NCBI GenBank assembly: GCA_963853835.1
Contig: OY970833.1
Location: 21,546,974 to 21,610,973 of the forward strand
Length of the DNA stretch: 64,000 nt
Reading direction: 5' to 3'
Source of the DNA: Calendula officinalis
Taxonomy: Eukaryota; Streptophyta; Magnoliopsida; Asterales; Asteraceae
Below are positions 10,903 to 21,835 of this stretch, piece after piece (position 1 is the stretch's first letter; the number at the start of each line of letters is the position of its first letter). Made by a program: the position numbers and the translations under genes. A model generated the notes under the pieces. It made no database searches. It was not told where the DNA came from and saw only the letters and a list, made by a program, of their open reading frames with translations.

Positions 10903-11262
10903 ATAGTTTAGAAAGGTCCAATAAAATTATACTCCAATATAGTAATATAAAAATTCTTGCAAGCTGATTTTTATTTGTGGTGTAAAGATGCACAAAATTG
11001 GCGATACAAATACGTATATGAATATGACATTACTCACTTTGTCGCATTGATGATACTTAATTTGTTTTCAGCGTAACAATAAGTTCTTAATTTGTTGTAC
11101 CGTACATACCTGATTATAGTCGAGAAATTGATCTCCCCAGAGACTTGGGTGATAGTTTGCTCGGGGGCGAATCACCTCCTTTTGTTTAACATCCATGTTT
11201 TTAGTAGATTTCGGATTTGTGTACTGTTCTTCTTTTGTGAAGATAATATAGACTTTAGAGTG

Positions 11263-11280
11263 TGTATATATATATATAGA
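11263..11280 (-). promoter_or_regulatory. TATA box of the terpene synthase pseudogene
   Basis: On the minus strand TATATATATA lies about 70 bp upstream of the ATG at 11196. It is directly abutted by the outer hAT element starting at 11281, which would have cut off the upstream promoter. Confidence 0.5.
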
Positions 11281-12944
11281 TGGGGGGTGTCAAAAGTAGA
11301 GGTGTTCACTATTCGGATATAACCGGATTGTCTCAATGGATAATTTGGATTGGATCGTTTGGATTGGTTTTTTGGATCGGATTTGAATTGAACCAAATTA
11401 ATAGTTTGGTTTTCGGATTGGATTTGGTTTCCATTGTAAAATCCGGATTGTCCAAAAAATCCAAATAATAATATACATATATTTAAACTTGACGAAGGTA
11501 GGTATAACTTTTATGTCTTACAAAAAATTTACGTTTATTATAATTTGATTTAATTTCACAACTAATAATTGTACTTTTTTCTCAGAATTTTCTCAACTAG
11601 GAGGAGATCTTAGCATTCTTGATTTGTGATCGATTAATTAATCAACATCGAAATATCTTTTGTGATAAACTACTTCTTTTTGCATTGTAAGCAATTATGA
11701 TACTTCTTTTCTTTACATTTCTTTTAGTGAATTGATGTATATACTAATACTTATTCATTTATATAGTATCAGTTGACAATGAACCAATTTTTTTGGAGTT
11801 TTTGAGGAAGTAGATGTCAAGAGTTTTGCATATATTATTATAAATGTCACAAGCTATTAATATTAGACTTGTTTTTATGTATAATAATGTAGTTTATCGA
11901 TTTGAAATTGTACATATTAAACTTAATATTAGTTATGTTATATACTTTTGTACTCATGTGACATATATTAAGAAAAAAAAACGGTTTGATTCGGATAAAA
12001 CCAAACCAACCAAATTGTAATTTGGTTCGGATAGGTTTGGTTTTAAATTAGTTTGGATCGGTTTGGTTTGCACATTTAAAATCCAAAATCCATTTGGATT
12101 CACCTATTTGGTTCGGATAAATCCAAATTATCCAAACGAACACCCCTAGTCAAAAGGGTCAATCTGACCCGACCCTAACCCGAACCCGAACCCGACTATG
12201 CTAGTATCACCCGACGTTAGCATCAGATCGGGTATCGTGTTTGGATTGATTATCAAAGTCGGGTTTCGGGTTGACCCGATTAGACCCGATATAATTCTAA
12301 ATGTTTTTTTCCTTTATTATTTAAGATTTTTATGACTATATATAGAGAAACCCAAAATCCACATAAATATATCAAGAATATGTTTTTCTTCCTTATATTT
12401 TTTAACATATACTGAAAGATTAAATAACTATAACTCTGTACATAACTTAAAAGCTTTTAGTAAACTGAAAAATTGAATAACATATTTCATGCATCTAAAA
12501 GCTAAATTAAAAGAAAAAAAAAATATATGAATAGCTAGCTACCATTAGCCATCATCAAGAAAAAGAAAACCTTAACAAATTAAGAAACAATAAATTTAAA
12601 AGCTTATATCAAACTTACGGAATTGAAAAACTTAAAAGTGGCATAGGCTTTGAATATTAAGCAGTAGTAGTATCCATTGATCAGACCGATATCAGGAGGC
12701 TAGATTCGAGAGAGAGAAAAGAAAAAAAAAAAGAGTGTGTTTATGATTGTATGTGGAATTATGTAACCCGACCAACCCGATCGGGTCAAACCGACAAGCC
12801 CGAAACCCGAACAACCCGAACCCGACAAACCCGATTTCTTATAGGGTCGGGTTTCGGGTTAGGTTTTTTTTACTTCAAACCCGACGGACCCGACCCGATA
12901 AGAGCTCAAACCCGACCCGACACCCCGATTGGCACCCCTATGGG
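11281..12944. mobile_element. hAT-type non-autonomous element, interrupted by two others
   Basis: The left end GGGGGGTGTCAAAAG is separated by the 11297-12148 insertion from its continuation GGGTCAATCTGACCC at 12154. The right end reads GGCACCCCTA at 12931-12940, inverted to the left end. The interior is packed with CCCGACCCGA and CGGGTCGGGT words, a subterminal pattern typical of this MITE family. Its own target duplication is not clear. No coding sequence. Confidence 0.6.
11297..12148. mobile_element. hAT-type MITE with 8-bp target duplication
   Basis: It starts TAGAGGTGTTC and ends GAACACCCCTA, flanked on both sides by GTCAAAAG (11289-11296 and 12149-12156), an exact 8-bp duplication. Subterminal GGATTGG and GGTTTGG words repeat in inverted orientation. 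852 bp, no ORF of note. Confidence 0.88.
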
Positions 12945-13507
12945 TAGGGGTGCCCAAAGGGTTGACCCGACCCGACTCAAACCCGAACCCGATTATGCTT
13001 ATCGGGTCGGGTCTATTCGGGCTCCATGTTATTATCGGGTTTTTTAACCCGACCCGACCAACCCGATTCGTTATCGGGTCGGGTTTCGGGTTAGAATTTC
13101 TTAACTTTGTCGGGTTCGGGTTGACCCGATTAGACCCGATTAAAGTTTAAGTATTATATTTCCTATAAAAATTAAGAAATTTTTACTATTAAATCAATTA
13201 ATTAGCAAATTATATGATAAAGTCTTTAATAAAAATCAATTAATAATTACAAGTTTTAAATAAAAACTCATAAAATTCAATATATTAAATAATTTCTGTA
13301 ATTCTTACCAAAAATTTCTAACTCAAGTGTAACCCGACCAACCCGATCGAGTCAACCCGAAAAACCCGAAACCCGACCAACCCTAACCCGACCAACCCGA
13401 ATCCTTATCGGATCGGGTTTCGGGTTAGGATTTTTATAACCTCAAACCCGACGGACCCGACCCGATAAGAGCCGGGTCGGGTCGGGTTGACCCTTTGGGC
13501 ACCCCTA
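12945..13507. mobile_element. hAT-type MITE with 8-bp target duplication
   Basis: It runs from TAGGGGTGCCCAAAGGGT to ACCCTTTGGGCACCCCTA, near-perfect inverted ends of about 30 bp that include GTCGGG repeats. CCTATGGG flanks both sides (12937-12944 and 13508-13515). It inserted across the right end of the older element that ends at 12940. 563 bp. Confidence 0.92.
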
Positions 13508-13581
13508 CCTATGGGGGTCTTGGAGAAAGTCCTCATGACGCCATTAACAATAAATATACCTCTATATTACTCTATAGAAAT

Positions 13582-13764
13582 GGGGTAATGATTTGTTCAA
13601 GGCACTTATTTTTCACCTAAGGTAAAATTAAAAATATTTGAGATTTATACCCTCATAATTAATTATGGAATGAGATAATGAATAATTAATTGTGGGTAAA
13701 AATGTAAAATAACTTTAATTTGTCTTATATGAAGTAATAAGTGTCTTGAACAAATCAATTCCCA
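13582..13764. mobile_element. Small MULE-type MITE (9-bp target duplication)
   Basis: Inverted ends GGGGTAATGATTTGTTCAAG / CTTGAACAAATCAATTCCC enclose 183 bp. TATAGAAAT (13573-13581 and 13765-13773) is duplicated exactly on both sides; 9 bp is characteristic of Mutator-like elements. Confidence 0.82.
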
Positions 13765-13813
13765 TATAGAAATGTAATAAGTTTTGTCAAAAAAAATTAT
13801 TATATGTAATAAA

Positions 13814-14057
13814 CATTAAAAAGAGCAAATTACACCAAAGACCATGTGGTATATCACTAATTACAACGTAAATCCTTAAACTTCATTTATTACACCGGAC
13901 ATTTTTGGTGTATAAAATTTGTTACACCCATGGTCCCTACTGCCCACAAATTTTGTAAAATGACCAAAATACCCTTTTGACATTATGTAATAAAACGAAG
14001 ATAAATGGCTGTGAATGTAATAAATGATAAATCACAGGGACCATCCGTGAAATTTAC
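13814..14057. mobile_element. Fold-back element of the GAGTAAATTACAC family
   Basis: The left end GAGCAAATTACACC and right end GTGAAATTTACTC are inverted. Internal words (TTATTACACC, TTTGTTACACCCATGG) match the arms of the larger element at 14896-15901. The 9-bp flanks are not clearly duplicated, so it is an older copy. Confidence 0.55.
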
Positions 14058-14369
14058 TCTATTAATTAATTTTGTTTTCTTTTTTTCCTCTTTTATATAT
14101 ATTCTTTCACTACATTTAGTGTCACCACCACATTTATCTATTTGAATTCAAACACCAATTAATAACCACTATCATCGCGCCATCAAGCCCCGTGAAAAGT
14201 CGATCCATCCTCAATCCCTACCCCCAATTGCCTTCTCCAGTTGTTCCGCCGCCGGTAACATTCTCAATTAACACATTTTTTTTTGTTTTTAGAAAAACGA
14301 AATTGCCAAATTGTTAATACGGCTATTTTAGTGTGTATCAAGAAAAAATTTCAAAAATATGTTTGCTAA

Positions 14370-15974
14370 CGATTTGGTGGTACCTTTAAAAGTCAATATT
14401 TGTTTAATTGTGGAGGCTCAACTTGGAGTGGCTCCTAACCCGACATAATTTATCATGAAGAGGTCTCGAGATTGAATCTATCTCCTCCCCGTATTGCGGA
14501 CATGGAATGGAAACACTATCTCACATTTTCTTTTCTTGCAGCTTAGCTCGAGATAAATGGAAAAGTGTTGGTAGATGGTGTGACTAAAAACTTTGTGATA
14601 GCAATTCTTTTTATGAGTGGTGGAATGCTCTGTCAATCTCAAATTACACCAGATTGAAACACCAGATGATTGGGATTACTACTTGTTTGTGGATTCGGAG
14701 ATTCAGAAATTCCGTAATTTTTTTATTATGGTAGCATTCGTAAAATAGAAATACTTGATTTCATCGTTTTGTATTCGTTTTTATGGCTAAATCATAGAAA
14801 TCATAAAATTAAGATTTCTTGGGATGATTGGCTTTTGAACCCTTTGTTTGGATTCTTTAGCTTTTTGCTAAACCCAATTAATAATATAGTTTTCGGAGTA
14901 AATTACACGGAAGGTTCCTGTGGTTTGCCACTTATTGCAGCCACAATCCTTGGTCTTCATTTATTACACTGGAATTCCCTGGTGTATTCAATTAGTTACA
15001 CCTGACGTCCCTCTATCTAACGGACGTCTAAAACATCTGTTAAGTGACCCATGTGCACCTCACATGATGGGCAAAATCGTAATTTTCCTTCTCCTTTTAA
15101 AGAGCAAATTACACGGAAGGTCCGTGTGGTTTGCTACTTATTACAGCTACAGTCCCTGAACATCGTTATTACATCGGAAGTCCTTGGTGTATTCAATTTG
15201 TTACACCCGACATCCCTCCGTCAAACAGACGTCTAAATGATCTATTAAGTGACCCATGTGCACCTCAGATGATGGGCACAATAGTAATGCTCTAAAAATA
15301 AGTGATCATGAAGTTCGGTAAGAAAAAAATTCAAAAAAATCATAAATACACAACACATACCATATAGTTCATTACAATCATCTTTCTTCATCATTCGTAC
15401 CTCTTTTACTGCTCGATTGGCCCACCATTGTTGCAAAAGAAGGGTTTTTTGAACAAACAGAGTGGAGAGAAGATAGGGAAAGATGTGAGAGAATAAGTGA
15501 AGGGACGACCAGTGTAAATTGGGGAACACACGTTGGGGGGGGGGGGTATTACCATTGTTCCCATAATATAACATGCACATGCGTCACTTAACAAATCTTT
15601 TTTGAATACACCAGGGACTTCTAGTGTATAAACGAAGTTCAGGGACTGTGGCTGTAATAAGTGGAAAGCACATGGACCTTCCATGTAATTTACTCTTTAA
15701 AAGGGGAAGGAAAATTACGATTTTGCCCATCATGTGAGATCCACATGGGTCACTTAACGGAAGTATTAGACGGCCGTTTAACAGAGGGACGCCTGGTGTA
15801 ACAAACTGAATACACCAGGGACCTTCCGTGTAGTAAACGAAGACCAGGGACTGTGCCTGTAATAAGTGGCAAACCACAGGGACCTTCCGTATAATTTACT
15901 CTAGTTTTCGGGTTCCTTGGGGGAGGGTGATGGCCTTGCCGAATCTTTCTCCTTTGATTTTGTTAAAAAAAAAA
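14370..15974 (+). pseudogene. 5'-truncated LINE fragment (zinc-finger C-terminus of ORF2), split
   Basis: Plus-strand readings give VPLKVNI, then GLEIESIS, HGMETLSHIFFSC, WKSVGRWCD and ISWDDWLLNPL. These are homologous to the C-terminal zf-RVT region of the LINE at 38532-42170 (LPIKVNVF, SHIMFTC, ISWVDWLRLPL). Several stops and shifts occur. It ends in an A run at 15965-15974. A 1006-bp MULE-type element is inserted at 14896-15901 inside the 3' end. Confidence 0.75.
14896..15901. mobile_element. MULE-type fold-back element with duplicated arms
   Basis: It starts GAGTAAATTACACGG and ends AATTTACTC, flanked by TAGTTTTCG on both sides (14887-14895 and 15902-15910), an exact 9-bp duplication inside the LINE. 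Each arm contains two related units of about 200 bp: 14896-15101 and 15102-~15296 on the left, mirrored by 15696-15901 and ~15560-15695 on the right. A unique loop lies at ~15300-15550, including a G9 run. At the inner unit boundary the flanks are inverted, not direct, so this is one long palindrome and not a second insertion. Confidence 0.82.
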
Positions 15975-16132
15975 TTTTGCTAAGGTACCATACGTTTCGT
16001 TTAAAATAATAATCGGTTCCTTAAGTATTTACTTTGTAATATTCTACTTTTTATAACTTTTTTATTCATTACGCTTACCATATCAACAATTAAGGTAGGT
16101 AAGTAGTTTTCTTTTGTAGTAAGAACTTAATA

Positions 16133-16445
16133 CTTCCCTCGATTCAAAATAAGTGATACATTGTTGTTTTTACGATTTTTGAGACACAATTTTATAATGA
16201 TGGTTAAATTATATTAGTTGGATGGTTAGTGGGAAATGAGTCCCACAATTTTTGAATAAACTAAGGTTAATGATGTTTAAAAGTAAAAGTAAGGGTAAAG
16301 ATGTCATTTCACTTTATTAAAGTAGATAGTTAGTGGATGTGGGGTCCATTATCTTTTACCAAATTAGGTATGTTTTTAAAGTATATCACTTATTTTGATA
16401 CATCCAAATTTAGAAAGTGTGTCACTTATTTTGAATCGGAGGAAG
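16133..16445. mobile_element. Stowaway-like MITE
   Basis: Ends CTTCCCTCGATTCAAAATAA and TTATTTTGAATCGGAGGAAG are inverted for ~28 bp, with TA on both sides. The interior has GTGGGGTCCATTATC, recalling the other Stowaway copies. Confidence 0.75.
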
Positions 16446-16604
16446 TATAAACTAAATCAGATCTAACATAAACAAAATCTTTAGTTTTGCTTAAAAAATA
16501 GATGTTTTAAAATCCCGCTGCGAAGCGCAGGTTAAATTATACTCGTTTATTTACAAATGTTATGATTCAAAACATGTAATAATTCAAAAGATATATTTAA
16601 CGGA

Positions 16605-17514
16605 GTTCTGTTCTAGGTACTCCATGTTTTTTATAGAGTCCCAAGGGATAGATCTTAACCATTGGATCAAAATTGTCAAAATCCAATCCCTTAGCCACTA
16701 ACACCTTCGGCCGCCCCCGACTACCACCCGCCGCCGCCTCCGGCCACCACCCGCCGCCGTCGCCGCTGACCACCACCGATCGCCGCCATCCGCTGCCGGC
16801 CGACGGTGGTGGTGGTGGCTGATAGTGGTGGTGGCTGATAATGGTGGTGGTATTGATGTATTGAAACACATGTGATTCACTAAAAACATGAGTTTCAAAA
16901 TACAGACAAGCATATTAATTCAAGTCACATGTATTTCAAGTCACGAAACACATGTGATTCACCAAAAACAGGAGTTTCTAAAAACAGGGGAGCATACAAA
17001 CTACTAATCACATGTGTTTCAAGTCACGAAACACATGTGTTCCAAAATACAGAAGAGCATATTACTTCGAATCACATGTGTTTCAAGTCACGAAACACAT
17101 GTGATTCACTAGAAACATGAGTTTCTAAATACAGGGGAGCGTACGAACTACGAATCACATGCGTTTCAAAAGGTGAAACACATGTGATTCACTAAAAATA
17201 GGAGTTCTAAAATACAGATGAGCATATCACTTCGAATCACATGTATTTTAAGTCACCATCGGCGGCCAACACAACCACTGCCGGCCGCCTCCGCTGCCCG
17301 CCACCTCTGGCCGCCGTCTACCGCTGTCGACCACCGCCGATCGCCGCCGTCCGCCGGTGGTGGTGGTGGTGGGTTATTGATGTATTGAATCACATGTGAT
17401 GGTAGCGGTGGTGGTGGTTTGAGTGTTGATCTTGACCTTTGACTTTTTCTTGATTCAAGGTCCAATAATTGCCCGTTGGGACTTTATAAAATTCTTGAAC
17501 TACCTAGAACAAAC
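16605..17514. mobile_element. TIR element enclosing GC-rich arms and a CACATGTG minisatellite
   Basis: Imperfect terminal inverted repeats of about 60-70 bp: the left has TTCTAGGTACTCC and TATAGAGTCCCAA, the right has the inverse of TTCTAGGTAGTTC and TATAAAGTCCCAA. Inside, two GC-rich blocks (16705-16830 and 17265-17360, rich in CCGCCG then GGTGGTGG) each lead into ATTGATGTATTGAA and a CACATGTGA word. Between them lies the minisatellite. Target duplications were not recognised. Confidence 0.6.
16863..17257 (+). repeat. Five-unit ~83-bp minisatellite of CACATGTG hairpins
   Basis: Units start at 16863, 16945, 17028, 17092 and 17175. Lengths are 82, 83, 64 (internally deleted), 83 and a final ~83 bp. 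Each begins GAAACACATGTG and ends with a CACATGT word plus TTTCAAGTCAC, so unit junctions form hairpins such as AATCACATGTGTTTC facing GAAACACATGTGATT around a 7-nt loop. CACATGTG is a palindromic E-box. Confidence 0.85.
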
Positions 17515-17639
17515 CACTTAATTGAAAATATAATGATCTGAAATTATATTATCTAGCATGTAATGATTTAAATATAATGATTTAAATATAATGCACAAAA
17601 TGTTTAATAACTCAATTATTTTATGATCCAAAACCACAC

Positions 17640-18295
17640 GAGTCAAATATTTTTAAAAGGTCAAAAATTGCGTACACTAGTTGCAGAAATAAATGCTTTG
17701 AATGCTATAAGTTTGTTGGTGTACGAAGATGAATACTTTTACTTTTGTTGAATAAGAGCTCAAAAATTATTGTTTAATGACAGTAAATCAGTAATATATA
17801 CTATACTTCGGACTTCGGTGCTATGTGGAATGAAGTTAATTATATCATGTGTGTATGGTATTTACCATCAACTATTACTGGATCACCTTCGCTCAAGGTG
17901 GACTGGTTATCTCTTTCGAAGGCCTTTTTTAGAAAACATGCATTACACGAATAATTATAATTACTATTTTTTGAATCATTTGGAGACTATTAAGTTAGCT
18001 ACAAACATTCGCGATACATTCCTTCAGTGTGGCGTAAGACGTTTTTCGTCTAAGGTATGTGTTACAGATTGAGAATCTCTATTCGAATAAGAGAACATTT
18101 CCATGGTCTTCCATGTTCTTGTTACCATTGCTCAATCACACAAGTTTATGACGTTAATCTAGTTCTAAACTTTACCAAAACATATTAATGATAACAATAT
18201 ACTCCGGACTAGTTAATAAACATTATGCAATCCATTTTTTCTTTTAAAAATTGGTTAAACAACTATATCAAATTTGGTTTTCTATAAGTGTGAAA
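17640..18295. other. Unassigned A+T-rich region with a diverged duplicated segment
   Basis: The segment near 17654-17850 (CGTACACT... GAATACTTTTACTTTTGTTG) is repeated with many changes at about 19245-19410. The segment near 18200-18295 matches about 19112-19200. The order of the two blocks differs between copies. No coding function is recognised; the 100-codon ORF at 17770 has no known motif. Confidence 0.5.
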
Positions 18296-18849
18296 TGTTC
18301 AAGGTAGTTTTTAATATTTGATAAATGTCAATTATTGATCAATAAGATCTAATGCCTAATGGTCAAGAATTCAAGATTAATCATATATTTTATATATTAA
18401 GGGTATCTTGGTTATTTAGCACTTACAAAAAAATCGATTTTTTCATTTTTTATTTTAAAATTATTTTTTTATTTATATATTTTATTATTTTTTCTTTAAA
18501 AATAATATTATTTAATAATTACGTATGATACTTAATCACATGTGATTTTAGTATACAATCACATGTGATTGTATATTTAATCACATGTGATTTAGTATAA
18601 AATCACACGTGATTATCACATTATGTGTTATTAACAAAAATAAATATTTTTTTTATAAAAATTAATAATAATAAAATAATAATTCTAAAATAAATAATAA
18701 AAAATAAATTTTTTTGTTGTTTTGTAAAAGTGATCAAAATATTTCGCCATGTATAAAATATGAGATTAATCTTGACCATTACTTATAATTAATCAATAGT
18801 TAAAATTTGTCATTTGGATATACATAAAAATTAAGAAATACCTTAAACA
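18296..18849. mobile_element. Long-TIR MITE with central AATCACATGTGATT palindromes
   Basis: The left arm from TGTTCAAGGTAGTTTTTAAT and the right arm ending AAGAAATACCTTAAACA are inverted relatives over roughly 140 bp, sharing TGGTCAAGA(TT), ATCATATATTTTAT-like and GTAAAAGTG-like words. The centre (18536-18620) has three AATCACATGTGATT palindromes and one AATCACACGTGATT. No ORF, 554 bp. Confidence 0.6.
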
Positions 18850-20579
18850 GTGACGGACCTAGGAAAAAAAAACTTACGGGTGTTACCGGCTGCACATTTT
18901 TTTCTCAAGGGTGTCAATTTTTTTTAACACGATTTAAAAAAAAAATCAAAGATTGCACGTACAACCCGTACACCGTATTAACTCCTCCCACCTTAAACAC
19001 ATCTCTTCTATGATATCTCATCTTACTACAGTTAATATGATTCCTACAAAGTAAAAGAAGGTTTCCTCTTGGCTTGAAAAGAATGTATCTATATCTCACA
19101 ACAACGAAGTATAGCAATATCCTAGTTAATAAGTATTACGCAACCAATTTATTATTTTCTTTCAAATATCGGTTAAAAAATGATACCAAGTTTGCTTTTC
19201 TAAAAGTATTTCATCGTAAAGTAAAATTCTTTTTAAAAAGTCAAAAATTGTGTACACTAACCGCAAGAAAATGCGTTTAATGTTAGGAGTTTGTTGGTGA
19301 ACGAGGATGAATACTTTTACTTTTGTTGAATAAAAGGCTAAAAGCTCAATATCTAATGTTTAATGATAGTATTACGATACTTCGAATCTGAGTGCTACGT
19401 GGAATGGAGTAAGACAATAAAAAACTGATGACTCATTCTATCTTAATACATATGTTGAATCATTAATCACTTAAAATATTTATAAAAAGTTTCTCACATT
19501 CAAACCAAATTTTATATAAAGTTTCTTAATCATTCAGACCGTTAAATATTTCAGCTATTAATTATTTTGTTCCTATCATACAACACATAAATCTCATAAA
19601 AATCACGAATTGTCAGTTTTTATGCAAAACGTAATTAAAATAGAATACAAAAATTAATCGCTAATTTCATGATTATTACATTGATTTAAAAAAAATATAC
19701 AAAAATCAAATAAAACATTATTAAAAAAAATGTTTAATAAAGTATATAGATTATGGCTCAAAATAGCAAGCCCAATAAATTTATTCAACTATGATTAAAA
19801 CGCATGCCCATGTTGGGTTATTGTATTGTCAATTAACCGGGTCCATGTGGGTTTATTGTCTTGTCCATTAACGGGGTTAAACTACAAACACAACCCACAT
19901 AATATATAAAGTCAATATTGTTACCTGTTCAACCTATAATATGTTGGCTTGAGTAAAAAAAAAGTCAAAATGGTTTTAGAACATTCAAACTTGATTAAAT
20001 TGAATTTCTTTTAAAAATTACAAAAAATAAAATAGAAAAATCAAACATAGTTGAAGAAACAAGAAACGCTAAAACCATTATTCTGCTGCAGTAACCATAA
20101 ACCCTATATAATATTGACTAAAAGTCAAATATATTATTAAAAACATTAAAATTTGTAAGAACATTAAAAAAACTTCTCAAATTACAAAAATAAAAATAAA
20201 AAAATTTGATGTAACATAATCATAATCATAAAGTTGTAAACAATGCTGTAACAGAATCATAAAATATGAAAATACAAAAACAGTGTTGTAACATAATCGT
20301 AAAAAGTAGTAGAATTTAATTAACAATATATGAAAATAAACAATGAAGACGTGCAAATTACAATGGAGAAATCCCGGTTATAAAATTTAAAAGGCTGCTG
20401 GAGAATAAGATGTGAATGAGTCTCCGCAGAATCAATTAAAAATTAAAAGTGGGCAAAAAATGATAATTAATCTTTCAACAGATTCTCTTAATAATAATTA
20501 CGTCTTCGGACCGGGTTGCACGAAATGACTTGAAATCAGGTGTGCCCAGGTGAACTGCGGACACAAAAGTAGCTCCGAA
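18850..20579. other. A+T-rich region without recognisable genes
   Basis: Near 18850 GTGACGGACCTAGG resembles the terminal sequence of the hAT element at 56305-59346 and may be an old hAT end. The diverged duplicate of the 17640 region occupies about 19110-19420. From there to about 20500 I see only A+T-rich sequence with short chance ORFs. Confidence 0.5.
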
Positions 20580-21275
20580 GTCCTGCGCTCGTGCGGGTTA
20601 ACTCGGTTGTAGACACACTTATACAGTATAAATAGAGACTTTGAGTCTCATTTATAGACACATCTTCAAACACCTACTAAAAAGAATCACGACATATTAT
20701 AGTGTTCGTAAACACTCTTAATCTCGGTAAAAATAATCACGAATTTGCTGTCACATATTATAGTGTTCGTAAATACTTTTAATCTCGGTAAGTGTTCGAG
20801 CTTGGATTATATCCGGTAGTGTAAAACTACTCGGTTGTTTTACCCTGAGAAATAGATAATGAATACTCTTATACTCCGTCCATCCCACAAAAAAGTTCTC
20901 ATTTCTCTTCTAAATTTTGTCTCACAAAAAAGTTCTTATTTCTCAAATGTGAGGAGTCTACTTAATAAAATAATACTATTACCAATGATTCCACCAATAA
21001 AACATTTTCTCTCTCCAATCTAACCTTATATTTTAATCAAAAGTATTATCAAGGACTCCACCACTAACTATCTCCTAAAAGCTTGTGCCTAAGAGAAATG
21101 AAAACTTTTTTGTGGGACGGAGGAAGTATATTTTAAGGGGATCGTGAATTTCACGAGAATCAACCAAAACTCGGTTACTTTTTTGTACTTTGTTTCAATA
21201 TTTGTAAACGTATTCGTCAAATTACCTTAATATAAAATCTTTTTATTAATGAAATTGATATTATCTCATACACTT
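20580..21275 (+). repeat. Solo-LTR-like remnant (copy 1), split by a MITE
   Basis: A TATA box (TATAAATAG, 20627-20635) is followed by GTGTTCGAGCTTGGATTATA, TCCGGTAGTGTAAAACTACT and, after the MITE at 20874-21126, TTTTAAGGGGATCGTGAA. The same order occurs in copy 2 at 31773-32010, so the two are the same LTR family. No PBS or coding region adjoins. Edges are approximate. Confidence 0.6.
20874..21126 (+). mobile_element. Stowaway-type MITE inside the LTR remnant
   Basis: Ends CTCCGTCCATCCCAC and GTGGGACGGAGGAAG, TA on both sides, interior shared with the MITEs at 10218 and 10427. It splits the LTR remnant that is uninterrupted in copy 2, which confirms the insertion. Confidence 0.85.
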
Positions 21276-21594
21276 GATTCCTAAAAAAATTATCTCTTCA
21301 AGGTTGTTGAACATTTACAAAATCGGTTGCTTCAGGACGCTGCGGAATCAGCAAATAATTACGGAATAATTCAAATATATCCTAAATAAACCGGATAATT
21401 TGGCTTGTAACTTAAAAATGAATTAGAGTATTATATTGTTAATTACCGATTCCTTCCATACAGGGTAGCAAACCAGAAAAGTAATTAAGGAATTTAATTA
21501 AGGGTAGTCAAATGAAATTAAAGGAATTAATTACAAGTAGTCAAATTAAGGGTATTACAAAACATGAAAGTAATTAAGTGAATTAAAATATGTT

Positions 21595-21630
21595 TATTCA
21601 TATATGATTAGTAAGAATCATATATGAATA
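21595..21630. repeat. Perfect 15-bp stem hairpin
   Basis: TATTCATATATGATT (21595-21609) and its exact reverse complement (21616-21630) around AGTAAG. A+T-rich, no adjacent gene; probably a transposon relic. Confidence 0.5.
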
Positions 21631-21835
21631 CACATAATGTAATAATAAGTTTATTAGGTTTTAAAAAGAAATTCGGCGCAACCCATTTTTCTAAGCCCTG
21701 GTTAAATCTAATTTTGTCGGCATGTTCAATTCGGTAAATATAGTTGGAGATGCTATAAGACTATGCGTAAGGGGTGATCATTATAACAGTGGTCACCCAG
21801 ACACATCAGCGCCAAAGCAACTTTCTCTCTCCTGA

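Larger units (their letters stand above)
8003..11196 (-). pseudogene. Sesquiterpene synthase (TPS-a type), 3'-truncated and frameshifted
   Basis: Four exons are readable on the minus strand. Exon 1 is 11196-11110 (29 codons, containing the conserved YHPSLWGDQF). Exon 2 is 9276-8997 (YYFEQEI and GDKWNGG, ending in YVSC). Exon 3 is 8697-8324 and exon 4 is 8221-8003 (219 bp, the size usual for this TPS exon). All junctions are GT-AG and phases agree. Exon 4 holds RDR and the metal-binding DDTYD of class I terpene cyclases. Lesions: exon 3 loses its frame near 8664, after VFNNYKNDEG and before INDVQGML; the C-terminal exons with the second metal site (NSE/DTE) are absent, replaced by transposon-like sequence below 7980. 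The family converts farnesyl diphosphate to sesquiterpenes in the cytosol; this copy cannot. Intron 1 (1.83 kb) carries MITEs and SINE-like inserts. The sequence looks germacrene-synthase-like, but product specificity cannot be read. Confidence 0.88.

Noticed and set aside
15102..15695. A separate MULE insertion nested in the larger fold-back element
   Set aside because: The bases flanking it are inverted (CCTTTTAAA and TTTAAAAGG), not directly duplicated, so it is part of one palindrome.
16597..16913. Pro- and His-rich minus-strand ORFs over CCGCCG/GGTGGT DNA, also at 17253-17465 and 47135-47371
   Set aside because: They are low-complexity translations of GGT/CCG repeats inside transposons, open in several frames at once.
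16863..17257. Regular repeat-spacer look suggesting a CRISPR-like array
   Set aside because: Units are contiguous tandem copies, not unique spacers, and the genome is a plant; it is a minisatellite inside a TIR element.
17770..18072. 100-codon plus-strand ORF as a small gene
   Set aside because: No start context, no motif, and the region is a diverged repeat also present near 19245-19410, where the frame is not kept.
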